Shown in pieces: positions 47,705 through 55,173 of a stretch of 64,000 bases of DNA (positions are counted from its first letter, which is position 1; every line of letters begins with the position of its first letter). The DNA comes from Saccharopolyspora indica (GTDB taxonomy: Bacteria > Actinomycetota > Actinomycetes > Mycobacteriales > Pseudonocardiaceae), in assembly GCF_027853965.1 (NCBI RefSeq), contig NZ_JAQGLB010000009.1, positions 62,001 through 126,000 of the forward strand, read 5' to 3'. The notes below the pieces were generated by a model. The model was not told the DNA's origin and did not search any database. It saw nothing but the letters and a program-made list of their open reading frames with translations. The translations under genes were made by a program, and so were the position numbers.

Positions 47705-48514
47705 ATGCCCGAAGGCCACACCCTGCACCGGCTCGCCGGGGTGCACGACGAGCTGTTCGCGGGCACCCGAGTCCGGGTGGGCAGCCCGCAGGGGCGCTTC
47801 GCCACCAGCGCTTCGCTGCTCGACGGCTCGGTGCTGGAGCGCGCCGAGGCGCACGGCAAGCACCTGTTCCACCACTACGGCCCGGACCGGATCGTCCACG
47901 TCCACCTCGGGCTCTACGGCACCTTCAGCGAATCCGAGCTCCCGGTGCTGGAGCCGCGCGGCCAGGTGCGGATGCGGATCATCGGCGAGACGCACTGGAC
48001 GGATCTGCGGGGCCCGACGGCCTGCGAACTGCTGACCGGCGACGAGGTCGAGGTCTTGCGGGCGCGGCTGGGCCCGGACCCGCTGCGCGCCGACGCCGAC
48101 CCGGAGCGGGCCTGGACGCGGATCTCCCGCTCCCGCACGAGCATCGCGGCGCTGCTGCTGGACCAGAAGGTGCTGGCCGGGGTCGGCAACGTCTACCGGG
48201 CGGAAGTGCTGTTCCGCCACGGCATCCCGCCCTACACGCCAGGACGTGCGCTCACCCGCGAGCAGTGGGAGCTGATCTGGGCGGACCTGGTCGAGCTGAT
48301 GACCGACGGCGTCCGGGTGGGGCGCATCGACACGGTGCGACCGGAGCACATGCCCGAGGCCACCGGCCGCGCCCCGCGCCAGGACCGGCACGGCGGTGAG
48401 GTCTACGTCTACCGCCGAGCGGCGATGCCCTGCCTGATCTGCGGCACCCCGGTCGCCACCGCGGACCTCTCCGGCCGCAAGCTCTACTGGTGCCCCACCT
48501 GCCAGCCGGGCTGA
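47705..48514 (+). CDS. Fpg/Nei family DNA glycosylase (Rv2464c-like)
   Basis: A 269-residue base-excision repair enzyme. MPEGHTLHRLAG supplies the catalytic Pro2 and Glu3; VLAGVGNVYRAEVLFR is the H2TH motif, and the zinc finger is CLICGTP with WCPTC at the C-terminus. Nei/Fpg proteins remove oxidised bases and cleave the AP site. ATG is fixed because Pro2 must be the N-terminus. Same neighbour of rpiB as in M. tuberculosis. Confidence 0.93.
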   Translation: MPEGHTLHRLAGVHDELFAGTRVRVGSPQGRFATSASLLDGSVLERAEAHGKHLFHHYGPDRIVHVHLGLYGTFSESELPVLEPRGQVRMRIIGETHWTDLRGPTACELLTGDEVEVLRARLGPDPLRADADPERAWTRISRSRTSIAALLLDQKVLAGVGNVYRAEVLFRHGIPPYTPGRALTREQWELIWADLVELMTDGVRVGRIDTVRPEHMPEATGRAPRQDRHGGEVYVYRRAAMPCLICGTPVATADLSGRKLYWCPTCQPG

Positions 48515-48595
48515 CCCGACGCGCTGCCGGTGCGTCGTCCGCCCGACGCGCCGACGGCGGTGGACACCGGGCCCGTCCGGTGGAGTCCTTCCGCG

Positions 48596-48633
48596 ATTTC
48601 CATTGAAATCAGACGTCTTATTTCCATTGAAAT
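48596..48633. repeat. Pair of ATTTC-N4-GAAAT palindromes
   Basis: ATTTCCATTGAAAT occurs at 48596-48609 and again, identically, at 48620-48633, 24 bases apart. Arms ATTTC and GAAAT are complementary. The pair lies between the convergent ends of the glycosylase gene and the next membrane protein gene; the second copy ends five bases before that gene's stop codon. Related sites are at 50706-50727 and 53197-53275. Confidence 0.85.
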
Positions 48634-48637
48634 CCCG

Positions 48638-49369
48638 TCAGAAGCCGAAGTCCCCGAAGTCGCCGCCGGTGTCGGCTCCCGGGTCGCCCAGGTCCGCGCC
48701 CGGGTCGTCGGCGGCCATGCCGTCCTGGTAGCCCTCCGCGTACGCCGCTTCCGCAGGGACTCCCGACATCCCGCTGAACAGGGCGCTCATCAGCACGAAC
48801 GAGCCCACGCCCCAGGCTCCCGCGACCAGGGCCGGCTTCCACCACGGCTCGCTGTACCAGCCCTGCGGCACCGGGCGGCCCGCCACCGTGCCGCCGGGGT
48901 AGAAGTGCGGCGTCTGCTCGCTCGGGTTCGGCGAGGCCACCTGCTGGCGGCCCTCCACCTCGACCTCGCGGACCTCGGTGACCTTGCCCGCGCCGCGCTG
49001 ACCGGACAGGTCGGGCAGCTCGGGGCCGGGGTCCATGTCCATGGCGATCCGCGCCGCCCGCGCGTAGTAGAGCCCTTCCAGCGCGGATTGGCTGGTCAGC
49101 CGGGCCTGCTGCTCGGTGGTGGCCTGCTCCAGCTGGGAGACGGCGGCGCCGTGCCGCTCCGCGGCGTCGGCCAGCGCCTGCTTGGCGGCCTCGTTGGTGC
49201 CGATCAGGTTGAGCACCTGGCCACCCAGCCGCTCGACCCAGCGGCGCGCTTCGGCCTGCGCGTCCGCCAGCTGCTTCTGCTGGTGCTCCACGGCCTTCTT
49301 GCGGGACCACCAGATGGCGGCGCCGATCACCACGAGCGCGACGACGATGATGAGGACGGCGGTGTTCAC
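48638..49369 (-). CDS. Membrane-anchored coiled-coil protein with acidic Gly/Asp tail
   Basis: A 243-residue protein. An N-terminal membrane helix (VLIIVVALVVIGAAIWW) is followed by a long coiled coil (AVEHQQKQLADAQAEARRWV, ERHGAAVSQLEQATTEQQAR), a middle region with PWWKPALVAGAWGVGSFVLM (a second hydrophobic segment) and a tail rich in Asp and Gly ending DFGDFGF. Resembles proteins annotated as DUF1542-like membrane proteins; function unknown. GTG start at 49369 follows GGGAGG by eight bases. Confidence 0.7.
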   Translation of the reverse strand: MNTAVLIIVVALVVIGAAIWWSRKKAVEHQQKQLADAQAEARRWVERLGGQVLNLIGTNEAAKQALADAAERHGAAVSQLEQATTEQQARLTSQSALEGLYYARAARIAMDMDPGPELPDLSGQRGAGKVTEVREVEVEGRQQVASPNPSEQTPHFYPGGTVAGRPVPQGWYSEPWWKPALVAGAWGVGSFVLMSALFSGMSGVPAEAAYAEGYQDGMAADDPGADLGDPGADTGGDFGDFGF

Positions 49370-49438
49370 CGGAGGACCTCCCGAAACCGGACGAATCCGT
49401 CCACGTCGACAGTACCTGGACTTCACGCGAACGGGTGA

Positions 49439-50659
49439 TCAGAAGCCTTCCTGGCAGTGCGGTGCGCAGTCGGTCGCGAACGCCCGGGACGTCGCGACCA
49501 GCGTCCCCGGTTCGTGCTCGACGACCCGTCCGGAGCGCGCCAGCGCGGCCAGCGTGCTGCCGCCCAGGTACGCGGCCGCGAGATCGGTGATGTCCAGCGA
49601 GACGTGCCCGGCGTCTTCGGTCCGGGTCGCGGTGGCGGATCCCGAAGCGTCGGCGCGCAACCGCCAACGGCCTTCGTTCCACGGGCAGAAGCGGTCGGTG
49701 ACGTCGAGGACCACGTCGAGCGGGGCGGCGTAGCGGCGGGTCATCAGCGCCCGGTCCAGGTCGACCAGCCGCACCCACAGCGCGTCGAGCACCCGGCGGT
49801 CGACGGCGCGCGGGTTGGCGAGCATGCCCAGCACCGGCTCGTCGAGCGCAGCCTTGCGCCAGTGCACCTCGGCCACCAGGTCGAAGTCCAGCAGGTACCG
49901 CCACAGCGCGGCGTAGGCCTGCGGAGTCGTGGCCACCAGCTCCGCGATGTGCAGCTGGTAGGCGGGGCCGCGCGGAGTCCACTCCCGCTTGGCCCGGTAG
50001 ATCGCGTACCCGTCGGGATGCACCGCGAACCGGGGCGCGCCGAGATCGCTGCGCACGGTGGGCCAGTCCAGCACGCGGGCCTCCCACGAGCCGTCGCTGC
50101 GCGACAGCCAGCCGATGCGGTCCGCCGCGACCGCGGAATAGCGGGCCCGCGCGATCTCGACCCCCTGCTCCCGGTCGACCTCGCGGATCCGCCGGTCGTC
50201 GACCTCCACGGTGGGCAGGAAGGCTGCGCCGCGCGGCACCACCAGGTGGCTCTCGTAGCTGGCGATGCCGTACCCGAACCGGCCGTAGATCCCGGCTTCC
50301 GACGCGAACAGCGCCGCGATCGGCGTGCCGTTCCCGTGCAGCGCGTCCAGCTGGGCCCGCATCAGCGCGGTCAGCACGCCGCGCCGCCGGTTCCCCGGCG
50401 CCACGCCCACGGCGGTCACCGCCGCGAGCGGGCACTGCGCCGGGCCCGGCACGGTGATCTCCTGCTCGATCCGCCCGGTCCCGCCGATCATCACGTCGCC
50501 GTCGAACACGCCGTGCGCGCGTTCGAGCCGGAACGTGGGGCCGTACAACCCGCCCGCGGCTGCGGACCTCAGCGAGTCGTTGAGGAACGCGTCGGAGAAG
50601 ACGCCGAAGAACGCTTCGGACTCATCGGCCCGGAGGCCGCGCGCGGAGAGCTCACCCAT
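49439..50659 (-). CDS. Eis-like GNAT acetyltransferase
   Basis: A 406-residue protein of the Eis class: a GNAT domain with VTAVGVAPGNRRRGVLTALM (motif A) and PIAALFASEAGIYGRFGYG, a second degenerate GNAT domain in the middle, and an SCP2-like C-terminal domain ending in a free carboxylate after CQEGF; in Eis the C-terminal carboxylate is catalytic. Eis enzymes acetylate amines on aminoglycosides and peptides. The ATG at 50659 lies 47 bases downstream (minus strand) of a 22-base palindrome. Confidence 0.87.
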   Translation of the reverse strand: MGELSARGLRADESEAFFGVFSDAFLNDSLRSAAAGGLYGPTFRLERAHGVFDGDVMIGGTGRIEQEITVPGPAQCPLAAVTAVGVAPGNRRRGVLTALMRAQLDALHGNGTPIAALFASEAGIYGRFGYGIASYESHLVVPRGAAFLPTVEVDDRRIREVDREQGVEIARARYSAVAADRIGWLSRSDGSWEARVLDWPTVRSDLGAPRFAVHPDGYAIYRAKREWTPRGPAYQLHIAELVATTPQAYAALWRYLLDFDLVAEVHWRKAALDEPVLGMLANPRAVDRRVLDALWVRLVDLDRALMTRRYAAPLDVVLDVTDRFCPWNEGRWRLRADASGSATATRTEDAGHVSLDITDLAAAYLGGSTLAALARSGRVVEHEPGTLVATSRAFATDCAPHCQEGF

Positions 50660-50705
50660 GCCGCCTTGATACCGACCGAGTCAAGGCCGAGCGAGCCAGG
50701 TGGTG

Positions 50706-50727
50706 GTCAATTTCGTACGAAATTGAC
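50706..50727. promoter_or_regulatory. Perfect 22-base palindrome of the ATTTC-N4-GAAAT type
   Basis: The half-site GTCAATTTCGT (50706-50716) is followed by its exact reverse complement (50717-50727). It sits between the eis-like start (50659) and the end of the 2H-phosphodiesterase gene (50741), a place suited to an operator for the eis-like gene. It shares the ATTTC/GAAAT arms with the sites at 48.6 and 53.2 kb. Confidence 0.75.
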
Positions 50728-50740
50728 GCGGGCCCCGTGG

Positions 50741-51376
50741 TCAGGAGCCGAGGGGGACTTCGGTGACCTTCTCCCACTCCGAGCACGAGTGGTCGCGGTT
50801 GAGCTTCACCAGCGACAGCGTCGGGAGCTTGGCCGTGGTCGGCTCCACCTGGGTGCCGCTGAGCGTGGCCACGGCGAAGATCGCCGGGCCGTCGGTGGTG
50901 GAGTGGGCGAGGCTGACGTGCTTGTCGACGTCCTCGGGCTCCGGCGGCACGGCCGCTTCGCCGAGCACGTCCGCCAGCGCCTCGCGCACCGCGGTCCGCA
51001 GCTCGATGATCGTCGACTGCGGTTCGGCGGGCAGCGACAGCGATTCCGGCTGCACCACGGCGTGGTGGAAGGCCAGGGTGAGCGGCAGCACCGCTTCGAG
51101 CCGCTTGCGGGTGGCCGCGACCAGCGGTTCGATCCGCGCCTCGTCGATCTCGTCGGTGAAGCCGATCTCCTGGACCAGGATGTGCATCCACTCCAGCGGG
51201 ACCAGGTCGAAACCGGGCAGATCGCGCAGCGCGTACTGGTAGTCGTTGACCAGCTTGCGCAGCCCGGGCTGGTCGGAGAGCGGCAGCAACCAGGCGTAGC
51301 CGGTGCGCCCGGCGCGCCAGCCCGGGCGCCAGCGGGCGTGGTTGCGGACCTGGTCGACGTGCGGCATATCGGTCAC
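50741..51376 (-). CDS. 2'-5' RNA ligase/2H phosphoesterase family protein
   Basis: A 211-residue protein with the two His motifs of the 2H superfamily: LEWMHILVQEIGF (HxL, where HxT/S is usual) and DVDKHVSLAHST (HVS). The N-terminal RTGYAWLLPLSDQPGLRKLV fits the ligase-like domain. These enzymes act on 2'-5' linked or cyclic phosphates of RNA or nucleotides. The first HxT position being Leu may alter activity. ATG at 51376; an ATG three codons in is possible. Confidence 0.78.
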   Translation of the reverse strand: MTDMPHVDQVRNHARWRPGWRAGRTGYAWLLPLSDQPGLRKLVNDYQYALRDLPGFDLVPLEWMHILVQEIGFTDEIDEARIEPLVAATRKRLEAVLPLTLAFHHAVVQPESLSLPAEPQSTIIELRTAVREALADVLGEAAVPPEPEDVDKHVSLAHSTTDGPAIFAVATLSGTQVEPTTAKLPTLSLVKLNRDHSCSEWEKVTEVPLGS

Positions 51377-51422
51377 CCCTCACATACTGCCCGGAGCTTT
51401 CCGGTGGCGGGGTGCGCTTGAC

Positions 51423-52877
51423 CTATCTCACGGTCTCGGCCGGTTCGCGGTCGCCCCGCCCGCTCGGGCGGTCGAGGCTGGCCGCGGCGTCGGCGTCGCG
51501 CACTCGCAGCGCCAGCAGGATACCCAGCACCGCGAACGCCACCGAGACCAGGAACGCTCCGTGGTAAGCCCCGAGCTGGACCTCGGCCAACGGAGTTCCG
51601 GGGTCCATTGTGGACGTACCGTGCTCGGTGAGCACCACCAGCACGGTGGCCACGACGGCGGTGCCGAGCGCGGTGGCGACCTGCCTGCTGACGTTGAACA
51701 GCGAGCTGGCCTGCCCCATCTTCGGGCCGGAGACGCCCGCGAAGGTGGCGGTCTGCAGCGGGGTCATCAGCAGGCCCATGGCCGCGCCCTGCACCACGAG
51801 CAGCGCGACCAGGAAGCCCAGCGAGGTGGTCAGGCCCTGCAGCTGCAGCCCGGCGCAGATCGCCGCCTGCACCGCGAACCCGGCCAGGATCAGCCGCTTC
51901 GGGCCGATCCGGCCGTAGACCCGGCTGACCACCTGGGTGGTCAGCAGCATGACCACCGCCTGCGGCATGAGCACCAGCCCGGTCCCCATCGGCGAGACCC
52001 CGCGCAGGTTCTGCAGGTAGAGCGGCAGCAGGAAGAGGACGCCGAACATCGACCCGGTCTGGCACAGCAGCAGCAGGTTGCCGGTGCCGAACATCCGGTC
52101 GGCCAGCAGCCGCAGGTCCAGCATCGGGTGGCGGACGGTCAGCTCCCGCCAGATCAGCCCGGCGATGAGCAGTCCGGCGACGAGCAGGCTCACCCACACC
52201 TGGGCGGTGCCCCAGCCGAGCTGCGCGCCCTGTTCGAGGCCGTAGAGCAGGGAGGCCAGTCCGATGCCGGCGAGCAGGAAGCCGGGCAGGTCGAAGCGCC
52301 CGGGGTCGGTGCGCTCCTCCTCGCGGAGGTACAGCACGGCGCACAGCAGTGCGAGCGCCCCGACGGGCACGTTGATGAAGAAGATCCAGCGCCAGTCGGC
52401 GTACTCGACGAGCACGCCGCCGAGGACCGGGCCGAGCATCGGCGCGACGGTGATCGGGATGGCCAGCACCGCCCCGGCCTTGGCCCGTTCGTTGGCGGGG
52501 AAGGCCCGGAAGAGCATGGCCTGCCCGACGGGCACGAGCATGCCGCCGCCGACGCCTTGCAGCACCCGCGCGGCGATGAGCATCCACAGCTCGGTGGACA
52601 CCCCGCAGAGCACGGAGGCGAGGGTGAAGATGATCACGGCGGCCTGGAAGGTCCGCTTGCTGCCGAACCGGTCGGCGATCCAGCCGGAGGACGGGATGAA
52701 CACGGCGAGGCTGATCATGTACCCGGTCAGCACCCACTGCAGCTCCCCGGGTCCGACGCCGAACTCCCGCCCGAGCGTGGCGAGCGCCACGTTCAGGATG
52801 GTGACGTCGAGGATCTGCATGATCAGCGCCAGCACGAACGTGATCCCGACGATCCACTTGTACTCGAGCCGCCGCAC
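51423..52877 (-). CDS. MFS drug exporter, DHA2 (14-TMS) family
   Basis: A 484-residue transporter with about 14 helices. The motif LDVTILNVALATLGREFGV (motif D1-like), GWIADRFGSKRTFQ (motif A) and VLAIPITVAPMLGPVLGGVL (motif C of antiporters) identify a drug:proton antiporter of the DHA2 group (EmrB/QacA-like). The GTG at 52877 matches the family start. The mRNA leader is rich in G-runs. It occupies the place of an MFS gene (Rv2459) between the glycosylase and clp genes of mycobacteria. Confidence 0.92.
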   Translation of the reverse strand: MRRLEYKWIVGITFVLALIMQILDVTILNVALATLGREFGVGPGELQWVLTGYMISLAVFIPSSGWIADRFGSKRTFQAAVIIFTLASVLCGVSTELWMLIAARVLQGVGGGMLVPVGQAMLFRAFPANERAKAGAVLAIPITVAPMLGPVLGGVLVEYADWRWIFFINVPVGALALLCAVLYLREEERTDPGRFDLPGFLLAGIGLASLLYGLEQGAQLGWGTAQVWVSLLVAGLLIAGLIWRELTVRHPMLDLRLLADRMFGTGNLLLLCQTGSMFGVLFLLPLYLQNLRGVSPMGTGLVLMPQAVVMLLTTQVVSRVYGRIGPKRLILAGFAVQAAICAGLQLQGLTTSLGFLVALLVVQGAAMGLLMTPLQTATFAGVSGPKMGQASSLFNVSRQVATALGTAVVATVLVVLTEHGTSTMDPGTPLAEVQLGAYHGAFLVSVAFAVLGILLALRVRDADAAASLDRPSGRGDREPAETVR

Positions 52878-52935
52878 AGAACCCCCAAGAAGACCGAAAG
52901 AAGAACAATCCGCCCGCCCCCGAAAAGGCGAACCA

Positions 52936-52968
52936 CCCCCAGAATGACCCAAACCCCCGACAAAACCC
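52936..52968 (-). promoter_or_regulatory. G-quadruplex-type motif in the leader of the MFS gene
   Basis: On the minus strand four G-runs of three to five bases are separated by 7, 3 and 7 bases (GGG TTTTGTC GGGGG TTT GGG and so on), fitting G3+N1-7. It lies 59-91 bases upstream of the MFS start codon and would be in the mRNA leader if transcription begins further upstream. Between 52969 and 53196 no other feature is seen. Confidence 0.45.
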
Positions 52969-53196
52969 AACCGATTTCAGCGGTCCCACCAACCCCAGGA
53001 GATCAACAACACCCACCCCGAGCGCCGGAGCGGCGAGAGCCCACGAGGCTGGCGTGCCGGTGTGCGATCAGCTCCGAACGCGACGCCGTCACCGTGCGCT
53101 ACCCGGTGATACAGGGGAGACGTGGCGAGGCGCGGTGCGGTTGAGCCCGGGGTCGAGCGGGGTTCAAAGCGGTGGGTGGTCACCCTGAGTGGTGTA

Positions 53197-53275
53197 GCGA
53201 TTTCAATTGAAATTGGATTCGCCTCGTTCTAGACGGAACTCACGGTGACGAGGATCCAATTTCAATCGAAATCGC
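53197..53275. repeat. Large imperfect inverted repeat built from ATTTC-N4-GAAAT sites
   Basis: The left arm (53197-53226) contains GCGATTTCAATTGAAATTGG and the right arm (53249-53275) its near-perfect reverse complement, ending AATCGAAATCGC, around a 22-base centre. Each arm contains an ATTTC-N4-GAAAT palindrome (53200-53213, 53259-53272). It lies in the gene-free gap between the MFS gene and tRNA-Gly. Confidence 0.85.
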
Positions 53276-53408
53276 GAAGGTCCACCACTACGCGCTGAGG
53301 TGCGGAACCCCGTAGAAGCCCCACTCCGATCCGCTGGTGAGAAACCAGGCCGGGAACCCTCGCCAAGTCGGGGAGCCGTCCAGAAAGCAACCCCCGCCCC
53401 GTGGGGGC

Positions 53409-53429
53409 CTGGGGGGCTCGGCCCCCCAG
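53409..53429 (-). terminator. GC hairpin downstream of tRNA-Gly
   Basis: CTGGGGGGC and GCCCCCCAG pair around TCG. On the minus strand it lies about 60 bases after the end of tRNA-Gly and may terminate its transcript. No T-run. Confidence 0.5.
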
Positions 53430-53489
53430 ATGCAATGGCGGAGGGTGAAGGTCGGTGCTTTCCACCGACACAGTCCACCCACACCCGGA

Positions 53490-53559
53490 GCGGGCGACGG
53501 GAATCGAACCCGCGTAGCCAGTTTGGAAGACTGGGGCTCTACCATTGAGCTACGCCCGC
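53490..53559 (-). tRNA. tRNA-Gly (anticodon TCC)
   Basis: Minus-strand cloverleaf of 70 bases with acceptor arms GCGGGCG and CGCCCGC. The anticodon stem CCAGT/ACTGG closes CTTCCAA, giving anticodon TCC. The T loop is TTCGATT. No encoded CCA. It decodes GGA and GGG. Confidence 0.95.
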
Positions 53560-53674
53560 GTGCTGGTTTCGCTCGTTCCCCGTGGGGTTCGGCGACCTTG
53601 CGTGCCACAGCTTAGCGGGTCGCGATAGGCTCTTCGCAACGCACCCGGGGTTCTCGGGTGCGTCGCACGTCGGA

Positions 53675-53748
53675 CGGGGTGTGGCGCAGTTTGGTAGCGC
53701 ACTCGCTTTGGGTGCGAGGGGTCGTGGGTTCAAATCCCGCCACCCCGA
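53675..53748 (+). tRNA. tRNA-Pro (anticodon TGG)
   Basis: Plus-strand cloverleaf of 74 bases with acceptor arms CGGGGTG and CACCCCG and discriminator A. The anticodon stem CTCGC/GCGAG closes TTTGGGT, giving anticodon TGG. No encoded CCA. A terminator follows nine bases downstream. Confidence 0.95.
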
Positions 53749-53756
53749 CGTCCGCG

Positions 53757-53792
53757 GCCGGTCGCCCGCTTCTCGCGGGCGGCCGGTTTTTT
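53757..53792 (+). terminator. Rho-independent terminator of tRNA-Pro
   Basis: GCCGGTCGCCCGC pairs with GCGGGCGGCCGG (T opposite G, one slip) around a short TTCTC loop, followed by TTTTTT. This is the only hairpin in the window with a classic T-run. Confidence 0.88.
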
Positions 53793-53827
53793 CGTCTCCC
53801 GATCGGTGATCTGGCTCGCACCCGGGC

Positions 53828-54085
53828 GTGACGGTTGGTAACGGTCGGGCGCGGGGTGCCGATTTCCCGTTCGTGCGCGATGGGATTCCGGAGTTGCGCG
53901 CTCACCTTCCCGCAGCGGTGGTGTGCGCGGTGCTGGGCGCCGCGTTGGTGCTGCTGGTCGTGGTGTCGTTCGTCGTTCCCGGGCCGGTCGGGGTGGCCGA
54001 GCTGGCCCCGGCCGACGGGATCGTGACGGCGGTCACCCCGACGAAGCTGAGCGCGGCGGTCGGTTCGGTGTTGAACGGTCAGTGA
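53828..54085 (+). CDS. Small single-pass membrane protein
   Basis: An 85-residue protein with one clear membrane helix (AAVVCAVLGAALVLLVVVSFVV) and a short exterior part ending in LSAAVGSVLNGQ. The GTG start is poorly supported. Its 3' end overlaps the convergent ferredoxin-like gene by 53 bases, which lowers confidence. No family recognised. Confidence 0.5.
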   Translation: MTVGNGRARGADFPFVRDGIPELRAHLPAAVVCAVLGAALVLLVVVSFVVPGPVGVAELAPADGIVTAVTPTKLSAAVGSVLNGQ

Positions 54086-54974
54086 TGGCGACCGCGGTGG
54101 TCGTGGTGGGGCGGACCGCTGCTCTGCCGCAGCTGTTGGGCCGGGGAGGGTCGAGTTCGCGGGTTCGCACGGTCACCTGCCAGCGGCGTCCGTCCTGGTG
54201 GGCGACGTCGACCACGTCGCCGGTGCCGCCGGTGACGTGCAGCGCGTCGGTGCGGTGTTCGCCGAGGTGTTCGCGGACGGCCAGTTCGGCGGCTTGGCCC
54301 GCGCGGTCCCACGTCGACCGGCCGCGGCACAGCTCGAGCGCGACTTCGCCGTCCGCGGCCGCGGACAGGATCGTCCCGACGGCTCCGGCGGTGAGGCGCC
54401 CGTAGGTGTACCCGCTGGGCAGCAGGACCGCGGCGGGGGCGAAGCGGTGGCCGCCGGTGTGCGAGGTCTCCCAGATCGCGTCGTTGCCGGCCAGGTCGCC
54501 GACCAGCTCGCGGCCGAGCAGCGCGCAGCACCGGTCGCGGCGGCCGTTGGTGCACACCAGCAGGACCGGTTCGGCGACCGGCCGCCCCCAGCCGTCGTGG
54601 TGCCCGGCGGCGATGCGCTCGAAGTCGAGGTCGAGCAGTTCGGCCGGGTCGGTGGTGGTCAGCTCGCGCAGCCAGCAGGAGCCGGGCGCGGTGCTGGCGA
54701 GCAGCACTCGGCGCGCGGTCGCCTCCGGCGTGTCGGCGTGGCGTCCCGGGCGCCGGATCAGCTGCACCCGCACGCCGTGCTCGCTCGCCTTCGCGTCCAG
54801 CGCTCGGCCCAGCTCGGGGTCGAGGTGGCTCTGGACCAGCGCGTTGCGCCCCCACGGCCCGCGCTGCTCCAGGCAGAGCCAGCCGCGCGCGGTCGCAGCG
54901 GTGCCGGTCAGCGGCTCGGCGTGCGCGGTGGACAGCGCGGCACAAGCGGCGGGATCGGGTGCGGTGTGCTGCAC
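54033..54974 (-). CDS. Sucrase/ferredoxin-like (thioredoxin-like 2Fe-2S) protein
   Basis: A 313-residue protein of the sucrase/ferredoxin-like family: GWLCLEQRGPWGRNAL, then LLVCTNGRRDRCCALLGREL with the clustered cysteines and ETSHTGGHRFAPAAVLLPSG with HxxGH-type histidines, as in the thioredoxin-like ferredoxin fold. The Cys and His residues may bind an iron-sulfur cluster. The tail after residue 275 is low complexity. GTG at 54974 has GGGTGGG upstream; a TTG four codons earlier is possible. Divergent from tig. Confidence 0.8.
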   Translation of the reverse strand: MQHTAPDPAACAALSTAHAEPLTGTAATARGWLCLEQRGPWGRNALVQSHLDPELGRALDAKASEHGVRVQLIRRPGRHADTPEATARRVLLASTAPGSCWLRELTTTDPAELLDLDFERIAAGHHDGWGRPVAEPVLLVCTNGRRDRCCALLGRELVGDLAGNDAIWETSHTGGHRFAPAAVLLPSGYTYGRLTAGAVGTILSAAADGEVALELCRGRSTWDRAGQAAELAVREHLGEHRTDALHVTGGTGDVVDVAHQDGRRWQVTVRTRELDPPRPNSCGRAAVRPTTTTAVAITDRSTPNRPPRSASSG

Positions 54975-55080
54975 GATCCCACCCAAGCACGGGGCTGCTC
55001 ACCGCCGCGAAACGAGTTGGCCGGACGGCCGCCGGTGCGGCTTCCCGCAACCCCGGCCCGTGGTCGCCGGTGGGAAGCAA

Positions 55081-55086
55081 TAGACT
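55081..55086 (+). promoter_or_regulatory. Candidate -10 element for tig
   Basis: TAGACT lies 88 bases before the tig start codon in the 199-base gap to the divergent gene. It fits the actinobacterial TAnnnT -10 form. No good -35 is seen at the expected distance. Confidence 0.3.
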
Positions 55087-55173
55087 CGGTGGTCAGCCCG
55101 GCATTGGGGGTGGTGTTGCGCCGCGCCCGCTGGCAGCGCCGGGAATCAAAGCACGTTCGCACTAGGAGACCAC

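Noticed and set aside
50706-50727. parS centromere site
   Set aside because: parS is TGTTTCACGTGAAACA; here the outer and central bases differ, and parAB are not nearby.
53490-53748. tRNA-linked integrated element
   Set aside because: No integrase, no duplicated tRNA 3' end was found near tRNA-Gly or tRNA-Pro.
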